Below, piece after piece: positions 34,606-41,911 of a stretch of 64,000 nucleotides of DNA. The position numbers and the translations under genes are program-made. The notes under the pieces were generated by a model. It had not been told where the DNA came from. It saw only the letters and a list, made by a program, of their open reading frames with translations, and ran no database searches. The first letter of the stretch is position 1. Every line of letters begins with the position of its first letter. Source of the DNA: JAUZOB01 sp963692465 (GTDB lineage: Bacteria > Bacteroidota > Bacteroidia > Bacteroidales > Prolixibacteraceae); NCBI GenBank assembly GCA_963692465.1, contig OY829943.1:1674001-1738000 (forward strand), written 5' to 3'.

Positions 34606-35112
34606 ATGAGGTATTTGATCTTTCCACTTATTGCCTGTATGTTTCTTTTGGGGTCTTGTAAAGTCTTCAAAAAAGCAGGGAAAAATGAAGTCGTTCAGGA
34701 GAACAAAAATACTGACGCCAAAGTTGTAGCCGGCACTGACAACGCAAACTATTTTTCTGACAAAAGTGATGCAAAAACAGATGCAGGTAATACAACAACT
34801 TCCCCCGCATCCAGCAAAGTCGCTGTTCGTTCCGAACAATTTTCTTTTGATAAAGATGAAGATGCTGCTGCCAATGGTGATAAAGTCTATTTTGTAATTC
34901 TTGGTAGTTACAGTAAGAAAGAAAACTCTGAAAAAGCAAAAAGCATCCTCGTTTCACAAGGGTTCAAACCTTATACTCTTGTTAGTGAAACCGGAAACTT
35001 CAGAGTATGCGTTAATGCTTTCAAATTAGAGGCTCCGGCTCGTCAATGCGTTTTAAAAATCCGCACTGATTTCCCTCAATATACCGACGCATGGTTGCTT
35101 TATAAGAAATAA
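34606..35112 (+). CDS. SPOR-domain lipoprotein
   Basis: A 168-residue lipoprotein. The signal MRYLIFPLIACMFLLGSCK has its lipobox Cys at residue 18. A low-complexity Lys/Asp/Asn/Thr linker (about 20-85) leads to a C-terminal SPOR domain (VYFVILGSYSKKENSEKAKSILVSQGF, then FRVCVNAF and TDAWLLYKK, about 95-168), which binds peptidoglycan denuded of stem peptides at division sites. The protein is therefore envelope-anchored and unrelated in function to thiamine. It has its own promoter upstream and a strong terminator directly after it, so it is a separate transcript inside the thiamine gene group. Confidence 0.88.
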   Translation: MRYLIFPLIACMFLLGSCKVFKKAGKNEVVQENKNTDAKVVAGTDNANYFSDKSDAKTDAGNTTTSPASSKVAVRSEQFSFDKDEDAAANGDKVYFVILGSYSKKENSEKAKSILVSQGFKPYTLVSETGNFRVCVNAFKLEAPARQCVLKIRTDFPQYTDAWLLYKK

Positions 35113-35129
35113 GATATTCACTTTTATTC

Positions 35130-35160
35130 AGGGCCTTGTTTTTCAAGGCCCTTTATTTTT
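35130..35160 (+). terminator. Rho-independent terminator after the SPOR lipoprotein
   Basis: Stem AGGGCCTTG (35130-35138) and CAAGGCCCT (35144-35152) with a T5 loop, followed by TTATTTTTT. It ends immediately before the ATG of thiN at 35162, so thiN must rely on read-through or on translation from a different start of transcription. Confidence 0.9.
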
Positions 35161-35161
35161 T

Positions 35162-35809
35162 ATGGATAATACGCCTCCTTCTACGATTATTCTTGCCGAT
35201 GGGTCCTTCCCATCTCATATTATTCCACTCGGCCTTTTAAATGAAGCCGATAAGATTATTTGCTGTGACGGTTCAGTGTCAAAACTTCTTCATTATGGCA
35301 AGACACCTTATGCTATTGTAGGAGATTTAGATTCTCTTTCTACTCAATTAAAAAAACAATTCGCATCTATTACCTATCATTTCCCCTCACAGGAAGACAA
35401 TGATCTTACCAAAACCGTCAACTTCTGTACTGAGAAAGGGTTTGACAACATCGCCATTTTAGGTGCGACTGGTGAAAGAGAGGATCATACAATCGGAAAC
35501 ATCTTTCTTCTCCCCCTCTATGCCCGCAAACGCACGATCCGAATGTATACGGATTACGGTTGGTTCGAAGTGCTTACTCACTCCGGGAAACTAAAAAGTT
35601 TCCAGGGACAACAAATCTCAATTTTTTGCAATGACCCCCGATTAAAGATAAACACGTCAGGACTTCGTTATCCCATCAAAAACACCCCCTTGAGTATGCT
35701 ATGGATGGGAACATTGAACGAGACATTAGGAGACTCATTTTCGATCTCTTTTGATCAAGGTTCGGTGATTGTCTTTTTTCAATACCCCGTTCAAAAACAA
35801 AAGGCGTAA
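35162..35809 (+). CDS. thiN: thiamine pyrophosphokinase
   Basis: Transfers pyrophosphate from ATP to thiamine, making the cofactor thiamine pyrophosphate in the cytoplasm. The 215-residue product shows the family motifs: IILADGSFPSHIIPLGLL, IICCDGSVSKL (about 36-46), AIVGDLDSLS (about 57-66, metal-binding Asp residues), SQEDNDLTKTVNFC (about 80-93), and ILGATGEREDHTIGNI (about 101-116). The C-terminal beta-sandwich binds thiamine. Together with the receptor and permease it forms a scavenging path in which the imported vitamin is converted to the ligand that shuts the riboswitch. A terminator lies directly before its start codon, so how it is transcribed is unclear. Confidence 0.93.
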   Translation: MDNTPPSTIILADGSFPSHIIPLGLLNEADKIICCDGSVSKLLHYGKTPYAIVGDLDSLSTQLKKQFASITYHFPSQEDNDLTKTVNFCTEKGFDNIAILGATGEREDHTIGNIFLLPLYARKRTIRMYTDYGWFEVLTHSGKLKSFQGQQISIFCNDPRLKINTSGLRYPIKNTPLSMLWMGTLNETLGDSFSISFDQGSVIVFFQYPVQKQKA

Positions 35810-35855
35810 TCCATCATCCGGAAAACGCCCTTGCCTTATAATCTTTAATGCTCCA

Positions 35856-36419
35856 TCAAACTTTAAGAATCTCTTTCTCTTTTCGTTCCAGTATCTCATC
35901 AACCTTCTTCGAATATTGATCCGTTAGCTTCTGAACTTGATCCAGAGCATCTTTTTCTTCATCTTCGGCCAACCCATTCTTAACTTCCTTTTTAAGCATC
36001 TCATTCGCGTCTTTTCTTCCCGAACGAATACTTACACGAGCCTGTTCTCCCTCCTTATTAACCTGTTTTACCAGGTCTTTTCGCCGTTCTTCAGTAAGAG
36101 GCGGAAGAATAATACGAATTACTTCGCCATTGTTGTCAGGATTAATCCCTAATGGAGAATCCCTTATAGCTTTTTCAATAGCTCCAATCAAACCTCGTTC
36201 CCAGGGTTGAACAACAATACTCCGGGCATCAGGTGTTGTTATACTTGAAACCTGGGCGATCGGAGTCATTGCGCCATAATACTCGACTAGTATTCCATCC
36301 AACATTCTTGGATTTGCTTTTCCTGCTCTGATATGGGCCAATTCATCATCAAAATGAGAGATTGCAGCCTCCATTTTCTCAGCAGCCATATCAAATATAA
36401 GTTTTACGTCTTCATTCAT
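35856..36419 (-). CDS. frr: ribosome recycling factor
   Basis: Splits terminated ribosomes together with EF-G. The 187-residue product has the full family layout: MNEDVKLIFDMAAEKMEAAISHF, then LAHIRAGKANPRMLDGILVEYYG (about 24-46), ARSIVVQPWERGLIGAIEKAI, the hinge PLGINPDNNGEVIRIILPPLTEERRKDL (position about 106-133), and the long C-terminal helix ending in RKEKEIL. It lies 70 bases downstream of pyrH on the same strand, the usual pyrH-frr order, and closes the group; its end converges with thiN 46 bases away. Confidence 0.97.
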   Translation of the reverse strand: MNEDVKLIFDMAAEKMEAAISHFDDELAHIRAGKANPRMLDGILVEYYGAMTPIAQVSSITTPDARSIVVQPWERGLIGAIEKAIRDSPLGINPDNNGEVIRIILPPLTEERRKDLVKQVNKEGEQARVSIRSGRKDANEMLKKEVKNGLAEDEEKDALDQVQKLTDQYSKKVDEILERKEKEILKV

Positions 36420-36489
36420 CGTCTAAAGAATTAAAAGTGAGTGTACAAAAAACAAATTTAGAGAAAAAAATATACTCAAGCCACCTATT

Positions 36490-37200
36490 TTATGCATGAA
36501 CTAAAGTTCCGATATTTTCACCTTTCAACAATCGAACCAGGTTTCCCTTCTCATCCATATTAAAAACAATAATAGGCAATCCATTCTCTTTGCACATTGT
36601 TGTTGCTGTAAGATCCATAACTTTCAAACCCTTCGCATAGATCTCATCATATGAAATCTGATCATACTTAACAGCATCCGGGTTTTTCTCCGGATCCGCG
36701 TTATATATTCCATCAACACGGGTTCCTTTAAGCATCACATTAGCTTCAATCTCAATTCCTCTGAGTGAAGATCCGGTATCAGTGGTAAAATATGGATTTC
36801 CAGTTCCTGCTGAGAAGATAACAACCTGGCCCTTTTTTAAAGCCTCTATTGCTTTTGCCTTGGAATAAAATTCTCCAATAGGTTCCATTCGTATCGCAGT
36901 CAGAACTTTTGTCGGCACCCCATGAGCTTCTAATGCCGAGTGCAATGCAAGGCTATTTATCACCGTTGCAAGCATTCCCATCTGATCTCCTTTTACCCGA
37001 TCAAATCCCTTCGTTGTTCCAGACAATCCTCTGAATATATTTCCTCCTCCAATAACGATGCCAACTTCAATACCCATAGCTACAACCTCCTTAATCTGAG
37101 TTGCATATTCTGAAAGACGGACTGGATCAATCCCGTATTGTTGCCCCCCCATAAGCGACTCTCCGCTCAATTTAAGAAGGATTCGTTTATATTTTATCAT
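36490..37200 (-). CDS. pyrH: UMP kinase
   Basis: Phosphorylates UMP to UDP, feeding pyrimidine synthesis. ATG 37200 gives the 236-residue product starting MIKYKRILLKLSGESLMG. A longer frame from 37275 is rejected because it would start inside the tsf terminator. Motifs: KLSGESLMGG (phosphate-binding), VGIVIGGGNIFRG (about 48-60), GDQMGMLATVINSLAL (about 74), FSAGTGNPYFTTDTGSSLRGIEIEAN (about 127-152) and VDGIYNADPEKNPDA (about 164). This hexameric bacterial type is normally regulated by GTP and UTP. It follows tsf after the terminator at 37259-37290 and precedes frr. Confidence 0.97.
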   Translation of the reverse strand: MIKYKRILLKLSGESLMGGQQYGIDPVRLSEYATQIKEVVAMGIEVGIVIGGGNIFRGLSGTTKGFDRVKGDQMGMLATVINSLALHSALEAHGVPTKVLTAIRMEPIGEFYSKAKAIEALKKGQVVIFSAGTGNPYFTTDTGSSLRGIEIEANVMLKGTRVDGIYNADPEKNPDAVKYDQISYDEIYAKGLKVMDLTATTMCKENGLPIIVFNMDEKGNLVRLLKGENIGTLVHA

Positions 37201-37258
37201 TTTTTTACGTTTGATTCCAAGACAAAGATAACGAAACCAGAGTAAACATTTTGGCAAA

Positions 37259-37290
37259 AAAAAAGAGCTCTCCATAGAGAACTCTTTTTT
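37259..37290 (-). terminator. terminator between tsf and pyrH
   Basis: A 9-bp outer stem (AAAAAAGAG and CTCTTTTTT) with an inner CTCT/AGAG extension, followed in the minus direction by at least nine T. It begins 19 bases after the tsf stop (37309), so tsf and pyrH are partly separated. Confidence 0.8.
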
Positions 37291-37308
37291 CTTATGTAAT
37301 AAACAATC

Positions 37309-38136
37309 TTATTGATTCAGTGTAAAACGTTTAAAAGAAGTTACAGCTAAATCCTTATCTATATTTTTCAGATAATCATGCACCGTAATTTTACCATCTT
37401 TAATGAAAGCCTGATTAAGCAAAGTATTCTCTTTAAAGAATTTTTGAAGAGAGCCCTGAGCAATCCGATCTATCATATTTTCGGGTTTACCTTCATTACG
37501 GAATTTTTCTTTTGCAATACGCAATTCCTGCTCAACAATTTCTGCTGGAACATCATCCTTATCAATTGAGACAGGACTCATTGCTGCAACTTGCATAGCT
37601 ACATCTTTCGCAACATGCACGTCAACTGCGGGTTTGTTAAATCCGACAATTGTTGCAAGCATATTACCTGGATGGACATAAGCTATAACTGTTTCTGCAT
37701 CAACGTATGCATAATAAGATAAGTCTATTTTCTCTCCGATAATACCGGTCTGCTCAACAACATGAGCATCAATGGTACGATCATCAAAAGGAAATGCTTT
37801 AAGTGCATCAATATTTGCCGCTTTGTTCTTCAATGCCAAATCAAGGATCTTATCAGCAAAAGCGACAAAGCTGTCATTTTTTGCTACAAAATCCGTTTCG
37901 CAGTTTAAAACAATAAGAGCACCAAATTTGTGATCTTCAGAGACCCGAGCAAGAACAACACCTTCCGTTGCTTCGCGATCAGCACGCTTGCTAGCAACAA
38001 GCTTACCTCTTTCACGAATAAGTTCTGTCGCACGTTCAAAATCTCCATTAGCTTCGATGAGGGCTTTTTTACAATCCATCATCCCTGCTCCCGTTGCATT
38101 ACGCAACTTCATTACATCAGAGGCTGAAACAGACAT
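37309..38136 (-). CDS. tsf: elongation factor Ts
   Basis: Guanine-nucleotide exchange factor for EF-Tu. The 275-residue product begins with the UBA-like domain and the two classic signatures: VMKLRNATGAGMMDCKKALIEANGDFE (position about 8-35) and KFGALIVLNCETDFVAKNDSF (about 70-90), the latter holding the TDFV motif that inserts into EF-Tu. The central part (GNMLATIVGFNKPAV) and the C-terminal end (NTLLNQAFIKDGKITVHDYL, about 238) are standard. It starts 28 bases after rpsB, the conserved order in bacteria, and ends at the terminator at 37259-37290. Confidence 0.97.
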   Translation of the reverse strand: MSVSASDVMKLRNATGAGMMDCKKALIEANGDFERATELIRERGKLVASKRADREATEGVVLARVSEDHKFGALIVLNCETDFVAKNDSFVAFADKILDLALKNKAANIDALKAFPFDDRTIDAHVVEQTGIIGEKIDLSYYAYVDAETVIAYVHPGNMLATIVGFNKPAVDVHVAKDVAMQVAAMSPVSIDKDDVPAEIVEQELRIAKEKFRNEGKPENMIDRIAQGSLQKFFKENTLLNQAFIKDGKITVHDYLKNIDKDLAVTSFKRFTLNQ

Positions 38137-38164
38137 AATTATTAGTTTAAATAATCGTTCTTAT

Positions 38165-39010
38165 CTATTCTTTTGTATCTTCTTCACGAGCAGGAGCATC
38201 TTCTTCTTTGGCTTCTACAACTTCTTTCTTAGAATCCTCGTCAGCCTCTTCTTCACGGGCTGCTGCTTCCTTTTTGCTCTTCTTTTTGCTTTCTGCGTCT
38301 GCTACTTCTTTCTCACGTTCTGATTTCCGTTCTGTCAATCCTTCTCTAACAGCATCCGTTACACAACGCATCACCAACTGAATTGACTGTGAAGCATCAT
38401 CATTAGCAGGAATAACATAATCGATACCTTCTGGATTAGAATTTGTATCAATCATTGCAAATACAGGAACACCAAGGCGAATAGCTTCACGAACAGCGAT
38501 CTTCTCTTTTAAAACATCGACAACAAACAACGCTGCCGGAAGACGAGTAAGATCAGCAATACTTCCTAATACCTTTTCAAGTTTTGCACGTTGACGAGTA
38601 ATCTGAAGTCTTTCCCGTTTTGAAAGGCTTTCCCAACTCGGATCGCGCATTAATTTATCTATAGAGGTCATTTTCTTAACAGCCTTACGAATTGTAGGGA
38701 AGTTAGTCAGCATACCACCAGGCCACCGTTCGGTTACATAGGGCATATTCACCGAAGCAACAAGCTCTGCAACAATTAGTTTTGCTTGTTTCTTTGTGGC
38801 TACAAAAAGAATCTTGCGTCCCGATTTCGCAATTTGCTTCAGGGCTGCTGATGCTTCATCAATCTTTACGACTGTCTTCTGAAGATCAATAATATGAATT
38901 CCGTTACGCTCCATAAAAATATAAGGAGCCATATTTGGATTCCATTTTCTCTTCAGATGGCCGAAATGTACTCCGGCCTCTAATAATTCCTCGAAACTAG
39001 TTCTTGACAT
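38165..39010 (-). CDS. rpsB: ribosomal protein uS2 with a long charged C-terminal tail
   Basis: Small-subunit protein S2. Residues 1-225 are typical: TSFEELLEAGVHFGHLKRKWNPNM, the coiled-coil insertion, RWPGGMLTNFPTIRKAVKKM (about 105), LFVVDVLKEKIAVREAIRLGVPVFAMIDTNSNPEGIDYVIPANDDA (position about 158-203). The last 55 residues form a lysine- and glutamate-rich tail (KSEREKEVADAESKKKSKK, REEEADEDSKKEV) with alternating charge. This tail is longer than in E. coli and may be disordered, on the outside of the ribosome. A structured leader lies just upstream at 39045-39092. It is followed by tsf after 28 bases. Confidence 0.96.
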   Translation of the reverse strand: MSRTSFEELLEAGVHFGHLKRKWNPNMAPYIFMERNGIHIIDLQKTVVKIDEASAALKQIAKSGRKILFVATKKQAKLIVAELVASVNMPYVTERWPGGMLTNFPTIRKAVKKMTSIDKLMRDPSWESLSKRERLQITRQRAKLEKVLGSIADLTRLPAALFVVDVLKEKIAVREAIRLGVPVFAMIDTNSNPEGIDYVIPANDDASQSIQLVMRCVTDAVREGLTERKSEREKEVADAESKKKSKKEAAAREEEADEDSKKEVVEAKEEDAPAREEDTKE

Positions 39011-39044
39011 TTTTTAATGTTGTTTACGTTCTTTATCGGCAGCC

Positions 39045-39092
39045 ACCGGGTAGTTCCAATATTCGAAAATCCCGGTAGTTTAGATACTAAAC
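39045..39092 (-). promoter_or_regulatory. candidate leader RNA of rpsB-tsf
   Basis: Between rpsI and rpsB (110 bases) two hairpins can form. One has arms ACCGGG and CCCGGT (39045-39050 and 39071-39076) around a 20-base internal part; the other has arms GTTTAG and CTAAAC (39078-39083 and 39087-39092). They lie 35-82 bases before the rpsB start, the position at which S2 controls its own synthesis in other bacteria. There is no T-run to make a terminator. Confidence 0.5.
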
Positions 39093-39120
39093 AAAGTTTA
39101 ACAATCTGAAAAAATAACGA

Positions 39121-39507
39121 TTAACGTTTAGAGAATTGGAATCTCTTACGAGCTTTCGGACGACCTGGTTTCTTACGCTCAACTTCACGTGGGTCACGGG
39201 TCACAAAACCAGCTGCTCTTAATTCCTTTTTACACTCCGGATCGATTTTAATCAGTGCACGGGCAATTGCCAAACGCAACGCTTCTGCCTGACCTTTAAA
39301 ACCGCCACCACCCATATTTACCTTGATATCATATTCTTCGGCTTTCTGGAGTAAATTCAAAGGTTGTTTAACCACAAATTGCAACATGTCTGAAGCAAAA
39401 TACTGATTTAATTCCTTTTTATTGATCGTGATGTTTCCCTTACCTTCGCGGACATGAATACGCGCTACAGCAGTCTTCCGTCTACCTAATGCAACAATGC
39501 TTTCCAT
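39121..39507 (-). CDS. rpsI: ribosomal protein uS9
   Basis: Small-subunit protein S9, 128 residues, close to the family length. It shows the start MESIVALGRRKTAVARIHVREGKG, the middle NINMGGGGFKGQAEALRLAIARAL (recognisable as VNMGGGGFKGQAEALRLAIA, about 63), DPREVERKKPGRPKARK, and the strict C-terminal end FQFSKR, whose terminal arginine reaches the P-site tRNA. It follows rplM after a 4-base gap, a conserved pair that is co-transcribed from the promoter at 40122-40152. Confidence 0.98.
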   Translation of the reverse strand: MESIVALGRRKTAVARIHVREGKGNITINKKELNQYFASDMLQFVVKQPLNLLQKAEEYDIKVNMGGGGFKGQAEALRLAIARALIKIDPECKKELRAAGFVTRDPREVERKKPGRPKARKRFQFSKR

Positions 39508-39512
39508 GCTGA

Positions 39513-39968
39513 TTATTTAATGGTATTTAAATCAATGAATTTTGGTTTCTGTGCTTCTTTGTCGTGTTTTGTGCCCACAACAGCATAGAGATGAGTAAAA
39601 AGTCTTCTTCCCAAACTATTTTTTGGGAGCATTCCTCTTACTGCTTTTTCAACTAATCTTTCCGGATATTTTGCAAGAATATCTACCGGGGTCTGAAAAC
39701 GCTGTCCACCAGGGTAATTGGTATATCTTACATAGACCTTATCGGTCATTTTCTTACCGGACAAACGGACTTTTTCCGAGTTCAACACAATAACATAATC
39801 ACCGCAGTCTGCATGTGGAGTATAGGACGGTTTATTTTTGCCTCTTAAGATCTTGGCGACTCTGCTTGCCAGACGTCCTAACGGCATGTCCGTGGCATCC
39901 ACAACAACCCATTCTTTCTGTACGGTTGCCCTATTGGCCGAAACAGTTTTGTAGCTTAATGTATCCAC
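39513..39968 (-). CDS. rplM: ribosomal protein uL13
   Basis: Large-subunit protein L13, 151 residues. The sequence begins MDTLSYKTVSANRATVQKEW and carries the signature VVDATDMPLGRLASRVAKILRGK (position about 23-45), SGKKMTDKVYVRYTNYPGG (about 74-92) and AVRGMLPKNSLGRRLFTHLYAV (about 108-129). The start codon is GTG at 39968; this gives exactly the N-terminus common in the phylum, so it is the right start although unusual. It leads the rplM-rpsI pair, with a structured leader and promoter upstream. Confidence 0.97.
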   Translation of the reverse strand: MDTLSYKTVSANRATVQKEWVVVDATDMPLGRLASRVAKILRGKNKPSYTPHADCGDYVIVLNSEKVRLSGKKMTDKVYVRYTNYPGGQRFQTPVDILAKYPERLVEKAVRGMLPKNSLGRRLFTHLYAVVGTKHDKEAQKPKFIDLNTIK

Positions 39969-40012
39969 TTTGTAATTTTTTTAAAAATTTAATCTTTTGT
40001 CTCATCTTCACT

Positions 40013-40056
40013 ATTCGGCCGAATCAGTTCTTTTATTAACAATTCACCGTTAATAA
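40013..40056 (-). promoter_or_regulatory. candidate leader structure of the rplM-rpsI mRNA
   Basis: A 12-bp palindrome ATTCGGCCGAAT (40013-40024) is followed by an 8-bp hairpin with arms TTATTAAC and GTTAATAA (40033-40040 and 40049-40056). They lie 45-88 bases upstream of the rplM start, inside the predicted 5' untranslated region of about 145 bases. An autoregulatory role for the ribosomal protein is possible but unproven. Confidence 0.45.
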
Positions 40057-40121
40057 CGTCTGCTACGGAATAAATATCAGCCAATTAATCAAATGACGAC
40101 TCTTGACAATAATCGGGACTG

Positions 40122-40152
40122 CAAAAGTATTTTCTTTTTTTCTATTATGCAA
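40122..40152 (-). promoter_or_regulatory. promoter of rplM-rpsI
   Basis: On the minus strand, TACTTTTG (40129 to 40122) matches the TAnnTTTG -7 element, and GTTG ending at 40150 lies 20 bases upstream as the -33 part. Transcription should start near 40115. The same -7 octamer and the same spacing occur before sdhC. Confidence 0.7.
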
Positions 40153-40312
40153 CACCTATTTGCCTGTATCTGAAATATTTTGTCATAAAAAGCATTACTT
40201 CTACAACTTTCTCCCCTCTTTGATTTAAACAAGCCGACTTTATATAAAAATATCCGCTCTGGTTTTAAGACACTTTTTATACGCTGCAAGATAAAAAGCA
40301 GAGACAAATGAA

Positions 40313-40320
40313 TACCTTTG
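40313..40320 (+). promoter_or_regulatory. possible -7 element of ribB
   Basis: TACCTTTG matches TAnnTTTG and lies 55 bases before the ribB ATG. No TTTG is found at the right distance upstream, so this is tentative. Confidence 0.4.
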
Positions 40321-40375
40321 AGCCATAAAATAAAAACAAATCTGTTCTTGAGCATTTGTTTCTAAATTTCATATT

Positions 40376-41029
40376 ATGAGTGAAAATCTATTACTCCAGT
40401 TTGGGAAAGATTACAAGGAAAGAGTAGAAAATGCAATCTTAGCACTAAAGAATCATAAAGGAATCCTTCTGGTCGATGATGAAGATCGCGAAAACGAAGG
40501 AGATCTTATTTTTGCTGCTCAAAACATGACGGAAAAGGACATGGCTTTAATGATTCGCGAATGCAGCGGAATTGTTTGTCTATGTCTGACTCCTCAAAAG
40601 ATAAAGCAATTAGGACTGCCTCAAATGGTTCCTGATAATACCAGCCGTTTTCAAACAGCTTTTACTATTTCGATTGAAGCCAAAGAGGGAGTTACAACAG
40701 GCGTCTCTGCAAAAGACAGGCTTACTACCATTAAAGCAGCAATCTCGCAAAATGCAAAGCCCGGAGACCTTTCCCATCCCGGACATGTTTTTCCTCTTGA
40801 AGCTCGTCAAAATGGGGTTTTTACCAGAAGAGGGCACACTGAGGGAAGCGTAGATATTGTCACTCTTGCCGGATTCGATTCAGAAGCTGTCCTTTGCGAA
40901 TTGACCAATATTGATGGAACAATGGCAAAGCTTCCTCAAATATCCAATTTTGCAAAAGAACACAATCTGACAATCTTAGCTATTGATGATATCTATCAAT
41001 ACCGATGCATTAAAGAAAATAAGATTTAA
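40376..41029 (+). CDS. ribB: 3,4-dihydroxy-2-butanone-4-phosphate synthase
   Basis: Makes the four-carbon precursor of riboflavin from ribulose 5-phosphate in the cytoplasm. The 217-residue product shows the catalytic loop LLVDDEDRENEGDLIFAAQNMT (position about 33-54), MIRECSGIVCLCLTP, TTGVSAKDRLTTIKAAI (about 107) and the phosphate site FTRRGHTEGSVDIVTLAG (about 150-167). It is the free-standing form: no GTP cyclohydrolase II domain is fused to it, unlike the ribBA proteins common in the phylum. It stands alone on the plus strand and ends at a bidirectional terminator shared with sdhB. Confidence 0.95.
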   Translation: MSENLLLQFGKDYKERVENAILALKNHKGILLVDDEDRENEGDLIFAAQNMTEKDMALMIRECSGIVCLCLTPQKIKQLGLPQMVPDNTSRFQTAFTISIEAKEGVTTGVSAKDRLTTIKAAISQNAKPGDLSHPGHVFPLEARQNGVFTRRGHTEGSVDIVTLAGFDSEAVLCELTNIDGTMAKLPQISNFAKEHNLTILAIDDIYQYRCIKENKI

Positions 41030-41069
41030 GTCTTCAACGAAAAATCAGAATCGCTTAATACTAGTCATA

Positions 41070-41104
41070 AAAAAAGGCCGTTCCACAACAGAACGGCCTT
41101 TTTT
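41070..41104. terminator. bidirectional terminator between ribB and sdhB
   Basis: A 14-bp perfect stem (41070-41083 and 41091-41104, core GGCCGTTC) with a 7-base loop, flanked by A6 on the left and T6 on the right. It serves the two converging genes, ribB (stop 41029) and sdhB (stop at 41122). Confidence 0.93.
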
Positions 41105-41121
41105 AGTATACTTTCTCTTTT

Positions 41122-41883
41122 TTACTTCGATGCTGATGCTACAATATATTCACGATTCAACCGTGCAATATTCGAGATAGAGATTGCCTTCGGACATTCA
41201 GCCTCGCAGGCTCCGGTATTGGTGCATCCACCAAATCCCAGTTCATCCATTTTAGCAACCATTTTTAATGCACGGGCTTTTGCCTCCACACGACCCTGTG
41301 GGAGTTTAGCCAAATGTGAAACTTTTGCAGAAATAAACAACATTGCAGAGGCATTTTTACAAGCAGCCACACAAGCACCACACCCAATACAAGCAGCAGC
41401 ATCCATTGCTTCTTCCGCATCATCCGAATTAATAGGGATTGCATTACCATCAGGAACACCGCCCGTATTAACAGAGACAAATCCTCCTGCCTGAAGAATC
41501 TTATCAAATGCCGAACGGTCTACGATAAGATCTTTTATTACTGGAAATGCCCTTGAACGCCACGGTTCAATTGTAATCTTAGCTCCCTCATCAAATTTAC
41601 GCATATGAAGCTGACACGTTGTAACTTCGGTATCAGGACCATGAGGATGCCCGTTGATATAAAGGCTACACATTCCGCAAATACCTTCGCGACAATCGTG
41701 ATCAAAAGCAATTGGATCTTTCCCGTCACGAATCAACTTGTCATTTAGAATATCAAGCATCTCGAGGAAAGAACTTCCCTGTGACACATTTTCAACCTCA
41801 TATGTTTCAAATCTGCCTTTGTCTTTTGGATTTTTTTGTCTCCAAACTTTGACGTATATTTTTTTTAATACTTTGTCTGCCAT
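41122..41883 (-). CDS. sdhB: succinate dehydrogenase/fumarate reductase iron-sulfur subunit
   Basis: The electron-transfer subunit linking the flavoprotein to the membrane quinone site. The 253-residue product carries all three cluster motifs: the 2Fe-2S ligands in CREGICGMCSLYING (about 64-78), the 4Fe-4S ligands in CIGCGACVAACKNASAM (about 151) and the 3Fe-4S ligands in CTNTGACEAECPKAIS (about 213). The larger spacing and extra Cys arrangement match the three-subunit B-type enzymes of Bacteroidota, which can run as fumarate reductase in anaerobes. It is the last gene of sdhCAB, 28 bases after sdhA. Confidence 0.96.
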   Translation of the reverse strand: MADKVLKKIYVKVWRQKNPKDKGRFETYEVENVSQGSSFLEMLDILNDKLIRDGKDPIAFDHDCREGICGMCSLYINGHPHGPDTEVTTCQLHMRKFDEGAKITIEPWRSRAFPVIKDLIVDRSAFDKILQAGGFVSVNTGGVPDGNAIPINSDDAEEAMDAAACIGCGACVAACKNASAMLFISAKVSHLAKLPQGRVEAKARALKMVAKMDELGFGGCTNTGACEAECPKAISISNIARLNREYIVASASK

Positions 41884-41911
41884 GATTCTTTATTTTGAAT
41901 ATTGCCGAATC

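Larger units (their letters stand above)
39969..40375. other. 407-base divergent region between rplM and ribB
   Basis: No coding frame is credible here. The left half is the rplM leader with a palindrome and hairpin (40013-40056) and the rplM promoter (40122-40152). The right half contains a possible ribB -7 element at 40313-40320. No FMN riboswitch motif was found before ribB. Confidence 0.7.

Noticed and set aside
37201..37275. 25-residue N-terminal extension of pyrH
   Set aside because: It would begin inside the tsf terminator and is absent from the family pattern; ATG 37200 gives the normal start.
40122..40375. FMN riboswitch before ribB
   Set aside because: The conserved AGGGTGA and GATxxGGTG-type blocks are not present.
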